Origin: Roseiarcus sp049514155
Lineage (GTDB): Bacteria > Pseudomonadota > Alphaproteobacteria > Rhizobiales > Beijerinckiaceae
Direction of reading: 5' to 3'
DNA: 21,849 bases
Assembly: GCF_049514155.1 (NCBI RefSeq)
Contig: NZ_JBEKVH010000056.1
Coordinates: 1 to 21,849, forward strand
Below are positions 1-7,572 of the stretch, piece after piece. A program made the position numbers and the translations under genes. The stretch's first letter is position 1; each line of letters begins with the position of its first letter. The notes beneath the pieces were generated by a model. The model was not told the DNA's origin and made no database searches. It saw nothing but the letters and a program-made list of their open reading frames with translations.

Positions 1-1
1 G

Positions 2-76
2 ACCCGGCTTTCCCGGCAGGAACAAGCCGAACTCGCGACGTCTGTCGCATTGCTCAAGCGGCTCATCGACGACTGA
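2..76 (+). CDS. C-terminal fragment of a probable MarR-family regulator
   Basis: Only the last 24 codons are inside the window, read in frame 2 and ending at TGA 74-76. The tail starts TRLSRQEQAELA and finishes with a leucine-rich helix ending LIDD. This resembles the C-terminal dimerisation helix of MarR-type regulators, which usually end with a 'LS..E...L...L..L' pattern. The DNA-binding part lies outside the window, so the family is inferred from a short tail plus context: MarR regulators commonly sit beside the hydrolase and efflux genes they control, and the next three genes are of that type. It could equally be the end of an unrelated helical protein. Confidence 0.45.
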   Translation, partial: TRLSRQEQAELATSVALLKRLIDD

Positions 77-126
77 GCGCGTTTCGGCGGCGTCCACCCG
101 GCCGCCCGTCGTCAAATTCAAGGGAT

Positions 127-696
127 ATGCCCGTGGCGCTGACCATGCTCGACCCCAAGACCGCCCTGATCGTCGTCGACCTGCAAAAGGGCGTCGTCGG
201 CCTGCCTCTCGTTCATCCGATCGACGCGGTCATTGCGCGGGCCTGCGCGCTGGCCGACGCCTTCCGCGCGCGCGGCCTGCCGGTGGCGCTGGTCAACGTC
301 GTCGGCGGGGCGCCGGGGCGAACGGAACAGCCGCGTCCAACCGGTCCCCGTCCGGAAGGATGGAGCGACCTCATCCCGGAGCTGAACCGACAACCCGACG
401 ACATCGTCGTGACGAAGCGGACCTGGGGCGCGTTCGCCAGCACCGACCTCGAAGCCCAGTTGAAAGCGCGGGGCGTCACCCAGGTGGCGATCGCCGGCGT
501 CGCCACCGCAACCGGCGTCGAATCGACCGCGCGCCAGGCCTACGAGCAAGGCTTCAACGTCACCCTCGCCATCGACGCCATGACCGACAGGCGTCCCGAG
601 GCTCACGACTACAGCATCAGCAACATTTTCCCGCGGCTCGGCGAAACCGGGACGAGCCAGGACATCATCGATCTGCTGCCGAAAAGGAGCGCCTGA
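127..696 (+). CDS. Isochorismatase-like (cysteine-hydrolase fold) hydrolase
   Basis: The 189-residue protein has the isochorismatase fold signature. The catalytic Asp is D18 in IVVDLQKG, the conserved Lys is K97 in VTKRTWGAF, and the nucleophile-elbow strand reads GVATATGVESTA. The residue that is the nucleophilic Cys in nicotinamidases and N-carbamoyl amidases is Gly here (G130), as in true isochorismatases such as EntB/PhzD and in many uncharacterised relatives. The substrate cannot be named; an amidase mechanism using Cys is unlikely. The start is uncertain: the SD-like AAGGG at 120-124 is only about 2-3 bases from ATG 127 but about 8 from an in-frame GTG at 133. The stop is one base before the next start, so it is the first gene of a unit with 698-1027 and 1024-2289. 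Confidence 0.85.
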   Translation: MPVALTMLDPKTALIVVDLQKGVVGLPLVHPIDAVIARACALADAFRARGLPVALVNVVGGAPGRTEQPRPTGPRPEGWSDLIPELNRQPDDIVVTKRTWGAFASTDLEAQLKARGVTQVAIAGVATATGVESTARQAYEQGFNVTLAIDAMTDRRPEAHDYSISNIFPRLGETGTSQDIIDLLPKRSA

Positions 697-697
697 A

Positions 698-1027
698 ATG
701 CCTTGGTTTTCGCTCGTGGCCTATGTCTTTGGCGGCGCCTTTCTCGCCAACGCGATCCCGCATTTCGTCAGCGGCATGATGGGCAAGCCGTTCCAGACCC
801 CGTTCGCCAAGCCGCCGGGGCAGGGCCTCTCCTCGTCGACGATCAACGCGCTGTGGGGCCTTTTCAATCTCGTCGTCGGCTATGTCCTGGTCTGCCGCGT
901 CGGCGATTTCGACCTCAGGGCCACCAGCGACGTCGTCGCGCTCGGCTTGGGCGCGCTGACGATGGCGCTTGTTTCGGCGCGAGGGTTCGGCCGCTTCAAC
1001 GGCGGCAATGCGCCGGAGCGTCGATGA
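698..1027 (+). CDS. Small membrane protein of unknown function
   Basis: This 109-residue protein has three hydrophobic segments, roughly residues 3-24, 49-66 and 77-94. Between the first two is a polar loop rich in Pro, Phe and Lys (around 30-42). I recognise no functional domain, only the general look of a conserved small inner-membrane protein in proteobacteria. AGGAG at 685-689 is well spaced from ATG 698. The start lies one base after the preceding stop, and the TGA overlaps the next gene's ATG (ATGA at 1024-1027), so the three genes are probably co-translated. Context suggests an accessory role to the hydrolase or exporter, but the function is unknown. Confidence 0.8.
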   Translation: MPWFSLVAYVFGGAFLANAIPHFVSGMMGKPFQTPFAKPPGQGLSSSTINALWGLFNLVVGYVLVCRVGDFDLRATSDVVALGLGALTMALVSARGFGRFNGGNAPERR

Positions 1028-2289
1028 CGACGCCCTTCACCGGCGTCTTCCGGTCCCTGCGCGGCTTCAACTATCGAGTCTGGACGGCCGGCGCCTTCGT
1101 CTCCAATGTCGGCACCTGGGTGCAGCGGACGGCCCAGAACTGGCTGGTGTTCACCCAACTCACCGATCACGACGCGTCGGCCGTCGGCCTGGTCATGGCG
1201 CTGCAGTTCGGGCCGCAGTTGCTTCTCCTGCCCTGGACGGGCTTCGCCGCCGACCATTTCAATCAACGCAGGCTGCTGATCGCCACACAGGCGACGATGG
1301 GCGGCCTCGCGCTGGCGCTGGGCCTCCTCACCGTGACTGGCGCCGTCCAACTCTGGCATGTCTACGTCTTCGCCTTCCTGTTCGGCGGCGCGGCGGCGTT
1401 CGATGCGCCGGTGCGCCAGACCTTCGTCGCGGAACTGGTGGGCGACGCGGATCTGCACAACGCGGTTTCGCTCAACTCGACCTCGTTCAACGCCGCGCGG
1501 ATGATCGGCCCGGCTGCCGCTGGGGTGGTCATCGCTGCGATCGGGACCGGCTGGGCCTTTCTGATCAACGGCGTCTCTTTTGTCGCGGTGCTGATCTCTC
1601 TGACCTCACTGCGTCTTTCCGAGCTTCGCCCGAATGCAAGGGCTCGCAGCGCCAAGGGGAGCTTCACCGAGGGGTTCCGCTATGTCTGGGGTCGCGCCGA
1701 TCTCATGATGATCCTGGCGATTCTATTCTTGATCGGCACCTTCGGCCTGAACTTCTCGATCTTCATCGCGACCATGGCGGTCGGCATTTTCCACGCCGAC
1801 GCCCGCGGCTATGGCCTGCTGTCGTCGATCATGGCGATCGGCACGGTGGCGGGCGCGCTGATGGGCGCGAGCCGTGAAAAGCCGCGGTTCAGCCTGCTGC
1901 TGGTCGGCGCCGGCGCGTTCGGACTCGGTTGCGGATTGGCCGCGCTCGCCCCGAACTATTGGGTCTTCGCCGGCGCGCTCGTCGTCATCGGCGCGGCCGC
2001 CTTGACGCTGACCAACACGACCAACAGCCTGATGCAACTCTCCACCGAGCCCGCCATGCGTGGACGGGTGATGGCGCTGCGCGTCGGCGTTGCGCTCGGC
2101 GGCACGCCGATCGGGGCGCCGATCGTCGGCTGGGTGGCGGACGCTTTCGGGCCGCGCTGGGCGCTCGGCGTCGGCGCGGCTTCGGGCTTTGCGGCCGCCG
2201 CGGTGGCCATTTACGCTTTGGCGCGTCGGATCGACCGGCCGCTTCCGCGTCGACCAACCGCTGGTTGCGAAGGCGCCGCGGGAGATTGA
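1024..2289 (+). CDS. MFS efflux transporter (EntS-like, MFS_3 type)
   Basis: A 421-residue polytopic inner-membrane protein of the major facilitator superfamily. The N-terminus (RSLRGFNYRVWTAGAFVSNVG, then TWVQRTAQNWLV) is typical of the EntS/MFS_3 group of exporters. The loop between helices 2 and 3 carries a motif-A-like stretch, GFAADHFNQRRLL. Later hallmarks are DAPVRQTFVAELV and MRGRVMALRVG. Length fits 12 membrane segments. The start overlaps the preceding stop as ATGA, with GGAG at 1015-1018 as ribosome binding site. Placement behind a hydrolase and a probable MarR regulator suggests drug or metabolite export; the substrate cannot be told from sequence. It converges on the carboxypeptidase gene with a 27-base gap. 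Confidence 0.88.
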   Translation: MTTPFTGVFRSLRGFNYRVWTAGAFVSNVGTWVQRTAQNWLVFTQLTDHDASAVGLVMALQFGPQLLLLPWTGFAADHFNQRRLLIATQATMGGLALALGLLTVTGAVQLWHVYVFAFLFGGAAAFDAPVRQTFVAELVGDADLHNAVSLNSTSFNAARMIGPAAAGVVIAAIGTGWAFLINGVSFVAVLISLTSLRLSELRPNARARSAKGSFTEGFRYVWGRADLMMILAILFLIGTFGLNFSIFIATMAVGIFHADARGYGLLSSIMAIGTVAGALMGASREKPRFSLLLVGAGAFGLGCGLAALAPNYWVFAGALVVIGAAALTLTNTTNSLMQLSTEPAMRGRVMALRVGVALGGTPIGAPIVGWVADAFGPRWALGVGAASGFAAAAVAIYALARRIDRPLPRRPTAGCEGAAGD

Positions 2290-2316
2290 TCGCGCCAGGC
2301 GCCGCGGCGCGCCTCA

Positions 2317-3150
2317 CTACCGCCCGGCCGCCTGAAAGCCCCATTCCAGCAGCCGGCGCGCTTCGCGGGCGCGTTCGTCTTCGGTGCGGGCGCCGTTGAG
2401 GACCAGGATCAACCTGCGGCCGCCCTGGACGGCCGAGCCGACCAGGCCGAAGCCGCTTTGGCCGAGATGGCCGGTCTTCACCCCGTCGGCGCCGATCGCC
2501 ATGGCGAGCAGCGGGTTGCGGTTCGGCTGGCGGACGCCGTTCCAGACGAACTCGGGCTCGCCGAAATACGGGTAGAACTGCGGATACGTGCGGATCACAT
2601 AGGCGGCGAGGCGCGCCATGTCGCGCGCGGTCACGGTCTGCCGCGGACTGCCCTCGCCCCAGGCGTTGGCGAAATGCGAGCGGGTCATCCCCAACTCGCG
2701 GGCGCGCTGGTTCATCAAGGCGACGAAGGCTTCTTCCGAGCCGGCGACGCGCTCGGCCAAGGCGATCGCGGCGTCGTTGCCCGAGGCGATGACGAGACCG
2801 CGCAGAAGATCGTCGACGCGGACGAGCGAGCCGGCCTGAGCGAACATGCTGGAGCCGCCGGATTCGGCGTCGCCCTCGCGCGCCGCGCGCGGCGAGATCG
2901 GCGCGGAATCGTCGAGCCTCAGCCGGCCTTCGACAATGGCGCGGAAGACGACCTCGGCGGTGAGGATCTTCGTCGTCGACGCCGGCGACATCGGCGCGTC
3001 GGCGTTCTTGGCGAACAAGGTCGCGCCGCTGTCGAAGTCGACCAGCAACGCGTAAGGGACGCTCGTCTGCGGCGCGGCGGCGCGCCCGGGCCCGAGGCCG
3101 GCGAGCAGCAGCAGCGAGGCGAGCGCGACGAGGACGGCGGGGCGGATCAT
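2317..3150 (-). CDS. D-alanyl-D-alanine carboxypeptidase (PBP5/6-type, minimal)
   Basis: A 277-residue peptidase S11 family enzyme that would trim the terminal D-Ala from peptidoglycan stem peptides in the periplasm. All three penicillin-binding motifs are visible: SxxK as S58-T-T-K61, SGN at 123-125 and KTG at 225-227. Residues 1-26 form a signal peptide (Arg, a Leu/Ala-rich core, then an Ala-rich cleavage region). The protein ends soon after the catalytic domain, so the C-terminal beta-rich domain and amphipathic membrane anchor of E. coli PBP5 (about 400 residues) are missing. It may therefore be a soluble periplasmic form, as in several short DacF-like proteins. It is the last of four minus-strand genes but lies 146 bases beyond a palindrome, so it may have its own promoter. 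Confidence 0.93.
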   Translation of the reverse strand: MIRPAVLVALASLLLLAGLGPGRAAAPQTSVPYALLVDFDSGATLFAKNADAPMSPASTTKILTAEVVFRAIVEGRLRLDDSAPISPRAAREGDAESGGSSMFAQAGSLVRVDDLLRGLVIASGNDAAIALAERVAGSEEAFVALMNQRARELGMTRSHFANAWGEGSPRQTVTARDMARLAAYVIRTYPQFYPYFGEPEFVWNGVRQPNRNPLLAMAIGADGVKTGHLGQSGFGLVGSAVQGGRRLILVLNGARTEDERAREARRLLEWGFQAAGR

Positions 3151-3229
3151 GGCGAAGCCAAGGAGGTTCAGGGTCGCATAGAAGGCCGGCTCGCCGCGGG
3201 CGGCAAGGGCTTCGCCGCGCCGTGCGCCT

Positions 3230-3287
3230 CTTTTGTAGTCGCGCGCGCTGAGCGCGGCCGGCGCGGCCAGCGGCCGCGCCTACAAAG
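3230..3287. repeat. REP-like imperfect palindrome
   Basis: Two arms ending in CTTTTGTAG (left) and CTACAAAG (right) enclose a GC-only core rich in GCGCGGCC. The outer arms, about 20 bases each, pair with only a few mismatches. It lies between the aminotransferase stop and the carboxypeptidase start, both minus strand, so it could act as a transcription attenuator or be a repetitive extragenic palindrome. Confidence 0.55.
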
Positions 3288-3296
3288 GCGCCGGCT

Positions 3297-4154
3297 TCAC
3301 TTCGAGTGGGCGAAGTCCCAATAGAGTTGGCGGGCGCGGCGGAAGAGGGGGCCGGGCTGCAGGCTGCGGCTCTCGATGCGCTTGACCGGCGAGACCTTGC
3401 CGTAATTGCCGACGACGAAGATTTCGTCGGCGGAATCGAAATCGGCGAAGGCGAGCGTCGTCTCGTGCGCCTCGATTCCGTCGGCCTTGAGCAGCTTCAG
3501 CACCCGCTGGCGGGTGACCCCGTTGAGGAACGAGCCGTTGACGGCGGGCGTCATGACGATCCCGTCGCGCGCCAGGAAAACATTGGCGGTGGCGAGCTCG
3601 GCGACATTGCCCAGCATGTCGGCGAGCAGGCAATTGTCGAAACCGCGCGAACGCGCTTCCATCAGCGCCCGCGCATTGTTGGGATAGAGGCAGCCGGCCT
3701 TGGCGTCGATCGGCATCGTGATCGCCAGCGGCTTGGCGTAGCGCGAGCGGGTGATCGCGATACCCGAAAGATCGCTCAGCGCCGCCTCGTAGATGGTCAG
3801 CAGGAACTTGGTCGATTCCGGGTCGGGCGGCACCGAGCCCGGCCCGTTGCGCTCGGCCCAATACATCGGCCGGATATAGAGCTCAGTCCCCGGCGCGAAC
3901 TTCTTGATCCCGTCCCAGGCGAGCTGCTCGATCGCCTCCGCCGTCATCGTCGGCTTCAGCCACATCGTCTTGGCGGAATGATTGACCCGCGCGCAATGGC
4001 GGTCGAGATCGGGCGCGACGCCCTCAAAAGCGCGCGCGCCGTCGAACACGCTGGAGGCGAGCCAGAAGGCGTGGTCGCGCGGGCCCAGAATCGGCGGATT
4101 GCCCTCGATCCAGCGGCCTTCATAGAAAGTGAACGTCTGCGACCATTCGGACAT
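3297..4154 (-). CDS. ilvE: Branched-chain amino acid aminotransferase (PLP fold type IV)
   Basis: A 285-residue class IV aminotransferase, the usual length for IlvE. The pyridoxal phosphate lysine is K152 in the segment PIDAKAGCLY, equivalent to the K159 region of E. coli IlvE. The N-terminal stretch SSVFDGARAFEG, with the substrate-pocket region YIRPMYWAERNGPG, and the cofactor-binding AELATANVFLARDG and GSFLNGVTRQRVL are also present. It would exchange amino groups between branched-chain amino acids and 2-oxoglutarate in the cytosol. Class IV also includes D-amino-acid aminotransferases and aminodeoxychorismate lyases, and Hyphomicrobiales often carry more than one ilvE-like gene, so the substrate range is inferred. 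No other branched-chain pathway gene is nearby. GAGG about 10 bases upstream of the ATG is a plausible ribosome binding site. Confidence 0.85.
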   Translation of the reverse strand: MSEWSQTFTFYEGRWIEGNPPILGPRDHAFWLASSVFDGARAFEGVAPDLDRHCARVNHSAKTMWLKPTMTAEAIEQLAWDGIKKFAPGTELYIRPMYWAERNGPGSVPPDPESTKFLLTIYEAALSDLSGIAITRSRYAKPLAITMPIDAKAGCLYPNNARALMEARSRGFDNCLLADMLGNVAELATANVFLARDGIVMTPAVNGSFLNGVTRQRVLKLLKADGIEAHETTLAFADFDSADEIFVVGNYGKVSPVKRIESRSLQPGPLFRRARQLYWDFAHSK

Positions 4155-4261
4155 GAGCGGCTTGCCTCGGCTGGAGCTTGCGGACCGGGAAGGCCTGACA
4201 ATGCCTCCGCAGGCGCGCGGGATAAAGGCGCTTGTCGCCGCAGGGTTAGCCGGGGCTCGCG

Positions 4262-4320
4262 CCGTGGCGCGGCCGTCCCGGGCCGCGGCGCCGCTGCGGG
4301 CGCGGAGGCCCGCGCCACTG
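4262..4320. repeat. REP-like imperfect palindrome upstream of the aminotransferase
   Basis: The left arm 4262-4278 (starting CCGTGGCGCGG) and the reverse complement of 4304-4320 (starting CAGTGGCGCGG) match at nearly every position, with one base inserted. The core is GC only. It lies just after the stop of the TusA-like gene in its direction of transcription, so it may terminate that unit; there is no T-run. Confidence 0.45.
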
Positions 4321-4326
4321 TGGGCG

Positions 4327-4554
4327 TCAGCCGGCGCGGCGGATGAGGAAGCGGAAGACGCCGTCGCGCTCGTCGCTTTCGACCAGCGCGTCGCCGCTCG
4401 CCTGGCAGAAGGCTTCGAAGTCGATCGGGCTCAGCGGGTCGTCGGCGAAGACTTCGAGCGCGCTTCCCGGCGGCAGCGCGCTGAGCGTCTTCCTGGCGCG
4501 CAGGATCGGCAGCGGGCAATGGAGTCCGCGCAGGTCGAGCGTCACGTCGGCCAA
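4327..4554 (-). CDS. TusA/SirA-like sulfur carrier protein
   Basis: A 75-residue single-domain protein of the TusA family. The defining motif is CPLP at residues 13-16 (LRGLHCPLPILRARKTL), where the Cys would carry a persulfide. TusA proteins relay sulfur for tRNA thiolation, molybdenum cofactor synthesis or other pathways. The frame is open further upstream, but the extension would be Arg-rich and overlap the methyltransferase gene. A TTG at 4554 has GGAGG eight bases ahead, directly after the methyltransferase stop, and gives a normal-length product (E. coli TusA is 81 residues). It starts 13 bases after the upstream gene ends, so the two are very probably co-transcribed. Confidence 0.85.
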   Translation of the reverse strand: MADVTLDLRGLHCPLPILRARKTLSALPPGSALEVFADDPLSPIDFEAFCQASGDALVESDERDGVFRFLIRRAG

Positions 4555-4567
4555 GCCGCGCCCCTCC

Positions 4568-5227
4568 TCAAACAAAGGCGAAGACGGCGCTCGCCGTCGC
4601 CGTCGCGTCCGGCGCATCGCCGAAATCGGCGAGCCGGTATTCGGCGAGAAGGCTGAGCCGCGCGCGCGGCAGCGGCGCGCGTCCCGGGTCGCCGATCCGC
4701 GCGGCGATTCCGGCCAGGCGGCAGCGATCGAGAAATGCGGTCGCGCGCGCCGCGAGTCCCGCCTCGTAGAACAGGTCGCCGACCAGGACGAGATCGACGT
4801 CGGGCGCGGGCCCGTCGAGCGGATCGCCGCAGACGGCTTCGACCGCGACCGCGTTGGCCTCGGCGTTGAGCGCGATCGCGGCCATCGCGTCGGGGTCGAC
4901 GTCGATCGCGGTCGCCTGGCGCGCGCCCGCCTTCATCGCCGCGATCGCGACCAGCCCGCCGCCCGCGCCGAGATCGAGGACGCGCTTTCCCGCCACGGTC
5001 TCGGGATGATCGAGCAGATAGCGCGCCAGCGCCAGGCCGCCGGCCCAGGGATAGGCCCAATAGGGCGCGCCGCCGCCCGAGGCGAGCCGGGCAAGACCGC
5101 TCGCCGGGCCGGCGCGGTAGAGACGAAGCTCGGGCAGCAGCGCCGGCGTCGCCAGCGTCAGCCGGGCGCCGAGGATTTCGCGCCGCGGGCGCGAGCGAGG
5201 GGGCGTTTGAGCGAGAATGCGCGTCAC
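4568..5227 (-). CDS. METTL20-like protein lysine methyltransferase (ETF-beta type)
   Basis: A 219-residue class I SAM-dependent methyltransferase. The SAM-binding motif I is VLDLGAGGG (83-91), followed by the acidic ribose-binding region AIDVDPDA (107-114). The segment PYWAYPWAGGLALARYLL (55-72) and the GDLFYE motif (150-155) are characteristic of the METTL20/ETFBKMT branch. Its mitochondrial and Agrobacterium members methylate lysines of the electron-transfer flavoprotein beta subunit. No etf gene is present here, so the substrate is inferred from family. The start is a GTG at 5227 with no clear ribosome binding site. The TusA-like gene follows 13 bases downstream. The gene diverges from mrp across about 150 bases. 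Confidence 0.8.
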   Translation of the reverse strand: MTRILAQTPPRSRPRREILGARLTLATPALLPELRLYRAGPASGLARLASGGGAPYWAYPWAGGLALARYLLDHPETVAGKRVLDLGAGGGLVAIAAMKAGARQATAIDVDPDAMAAIALNAEANAVAVEAVCGDPLDGPAPDVDLVLVGDLFYEAGLAARATAFLDRCRLAGIAARIGDPGRAPLPRARLSLLAEYRLADFGDAPDATATASAVFAFV

Positions 5228-5379
5228 CCGGTTAATCGCCCTGCGTAGCGGGAATGTGGAACGTCGTCAAAGCGTTGAAAGGGCGGCGCTTGCGCCCGGC
5301 GGCGATTTGGTTCATCGCAGGGGCGAAAAGCGAGGGGCCGCGCCATGAGGGGGCGCGCGTCCGGGGACCAATCCGCATC

Positions 5380-6489
<1,110 letters not shown>

Positions 6490-6491
6490 AT

Positions 6492-6542
6492 CCTTCCCCC
6501 CTTGCGGGGGAAGGCAGCCGGCGTCAGCCGGCCGGATGAGGG
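6492..6542 (+). repeat. Modular hairpin repeat, copy 1
   Basis: Directly after the mrp stop is a hairpin with arms CCTTCCCCC (6492-6500) and GGGGGAAGG (6506-6514). A second GC hairpin follows (GCCGGC, gtca, GCCGGC; 6517-6532), then GGATGAGGGG. The same order of parts recurs near 10653-10728 and 14967-15034. This type of intergenic element is common in alphaproteobacterial genomes; it may also terminate mrp transcription. Confidence 0.6.
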
Positions 6543-6648
6543 GCGCGCGCCGCAGGCGCTGCAGGCCGCGGCCGTTGGCCGCGCGACGCGCTCGCCGAGC
6601 GCGTCGACAAGGACAGCGGCGCTTCGTCGAAGGATCGAGGAGTCTTTC

Positions 6649-6927
6649 ATGCCTGACCAGACGCCCGACCCCACTCCGACCGAACTGCGCCTGCGTGAGG
6701 GCGGCCGCGTGCTGCGGGTGAGCTACGACGGCGGGATGATGGTCGACATCGCCGCCGAGCGGCTGCGGGCGGCGACCCCGAGCGCCGACAAGAGCGAAGC
6801 GCCCGCCGGGGTGACGATCGTCGGCGTCGAGACGATCGGCAATTATGCGGCGCGCTTCGCCTTCAGCGACGGCCACGACACCGGGCTCTACACCTGGAAG
6901 CTGCTGCGCGAGCTGGCGACGACCTGA
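6649..6927 (+). CDS. DUF971 (GBBH-like N-terminal domain) protein
   Basis: A 92-residue protein made of a single DUF971 domain, the same fold as the N-terminal domain of gamma-butyrobetaine hydroxylase. Typical features are the ELRLREGGRVLRVSYDGG start, the middle VTIVGVETIGNYAARFAFSDGH and the ending TGLYTWKLLRELA. The family is thought to bind metal or assist Fe-S proteins, but its role is not firmly known. The frame is open from 6502, but ATG 6649 with GAGGAG at 6637-6642 (six-base spacing) is clearly the start. It is the gene after mrp; in plant HCF101 a DUF971 domain is fused to the C-terminus of an Mrp protein, which supports a joint role in Fe-S delivery. Confidence 0.85.
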   Translation: MPDQTPDPTPTELRLREGGRVLRVSYDGGMMVDIAAERLRAATPSADKSEAPAGVTIVGVETIGNYAARFAFSDGHDTGLYTWKLLRELATT

Positions 6928-6938
6928 CGGGGGCCGCC

Positions 6939-7523
6939 TCACCGCTCCGGCGGCGCGCTGGCGCCGAGGCCGAGCGAGCGCTGCATCATCACCGAGTCGG
7001 TCCAATGGCCGAACTTGTAGCCGACCGACGGCAGCCGTCCGACCTCATGGAAGCCGAACGACTTGTGCAGCCTGAACGACGCCTCGTTGGCGCCGTCGAT
7101 GTAGCCGATCATCTGGCGATAGCCGCCCGCGGCGCAGGCGTCGACCAAGGCGGCGAGCAGCATGCGGCCGATGCCGCGGCCGAGGCGGTCGTTGCGGACG
7201 TAGATCGAATGCTTGACCGTGTAGCGGTAGGCGGGCCGCTTGCGGAACGGCACGGCGTAGGCGTAGCCGACCACTTCGCCCGCCTGCTCGGCGACGACAT
7301 GCGGCAGCCGGCCGCGCTGCATGTTCTTGCGGCGGCGCTTGAGGTCGTCGGCGTCGGGCGCGTCGCTGTCGCCGTCGTAGTTGGGATCGACGCCGTTGCG
7401 GATGTGATGGAGATAGATCGCCAGCATCGCCGGAACGTCGGCCTCGCGCGACGGGCGCACGAAGACGGACGGCTGGGCGAGCGGCGGGGTGAGGTCGGGA
7501 GCGGGCGAACGGGTGGCGGTCAT
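6939..7523 (-). CDS. GNAT-family N-acetyltransferase (PAT/MnaT-like)
   Basis: A 194-residue GNAT enzyme. The acetyl-CoA pyrophosphate-binding motif is RLGRGIGRMLL (113-123), preceded by the beta-4 strand KHSIYVRND. The stretch IDGANEASFRLHKSFGFHEVGRLPSVGYKFG (142-172) is typical of the phosphinothricin/methionine-sulfoximine acetyltransferase group. The N-terminal ~18 residues are low-complexity and the true start may be further in. The acceptor substrate is unknown. It lies 49 bases downstream of the decarboxylase with no obvious terminator between, so they may be co-transcribed, raising the possibility of acetylating an amino acid or the amine product. It converges on the DUF971 gene with an 11-base gap. 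Confidence 0.85.
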   Translation of the reverse strand: MTATRSPAPDLTPPLAQPSVFVRPSREADVPAMLAIYLHHIRNGVDPNYDGDSDAPDADDLKRRRKNMQRGRLPHVVAEQAGEVVGYAYAVPFRKRPAYRYTVKHSIYVRNDRLGRGIGRMLLAALVDACAAGGYRQMIGYIDGANEASFRLHKSFGFHEVGRLPSVGYKFGHWTDSVMMQRSLGLGASAPPER

Positions 7524-7572
7524 CGGCGAGCCAGATGGCGCAAGACGCGGCGTTGCGCAAGGGGCGAAGGAG

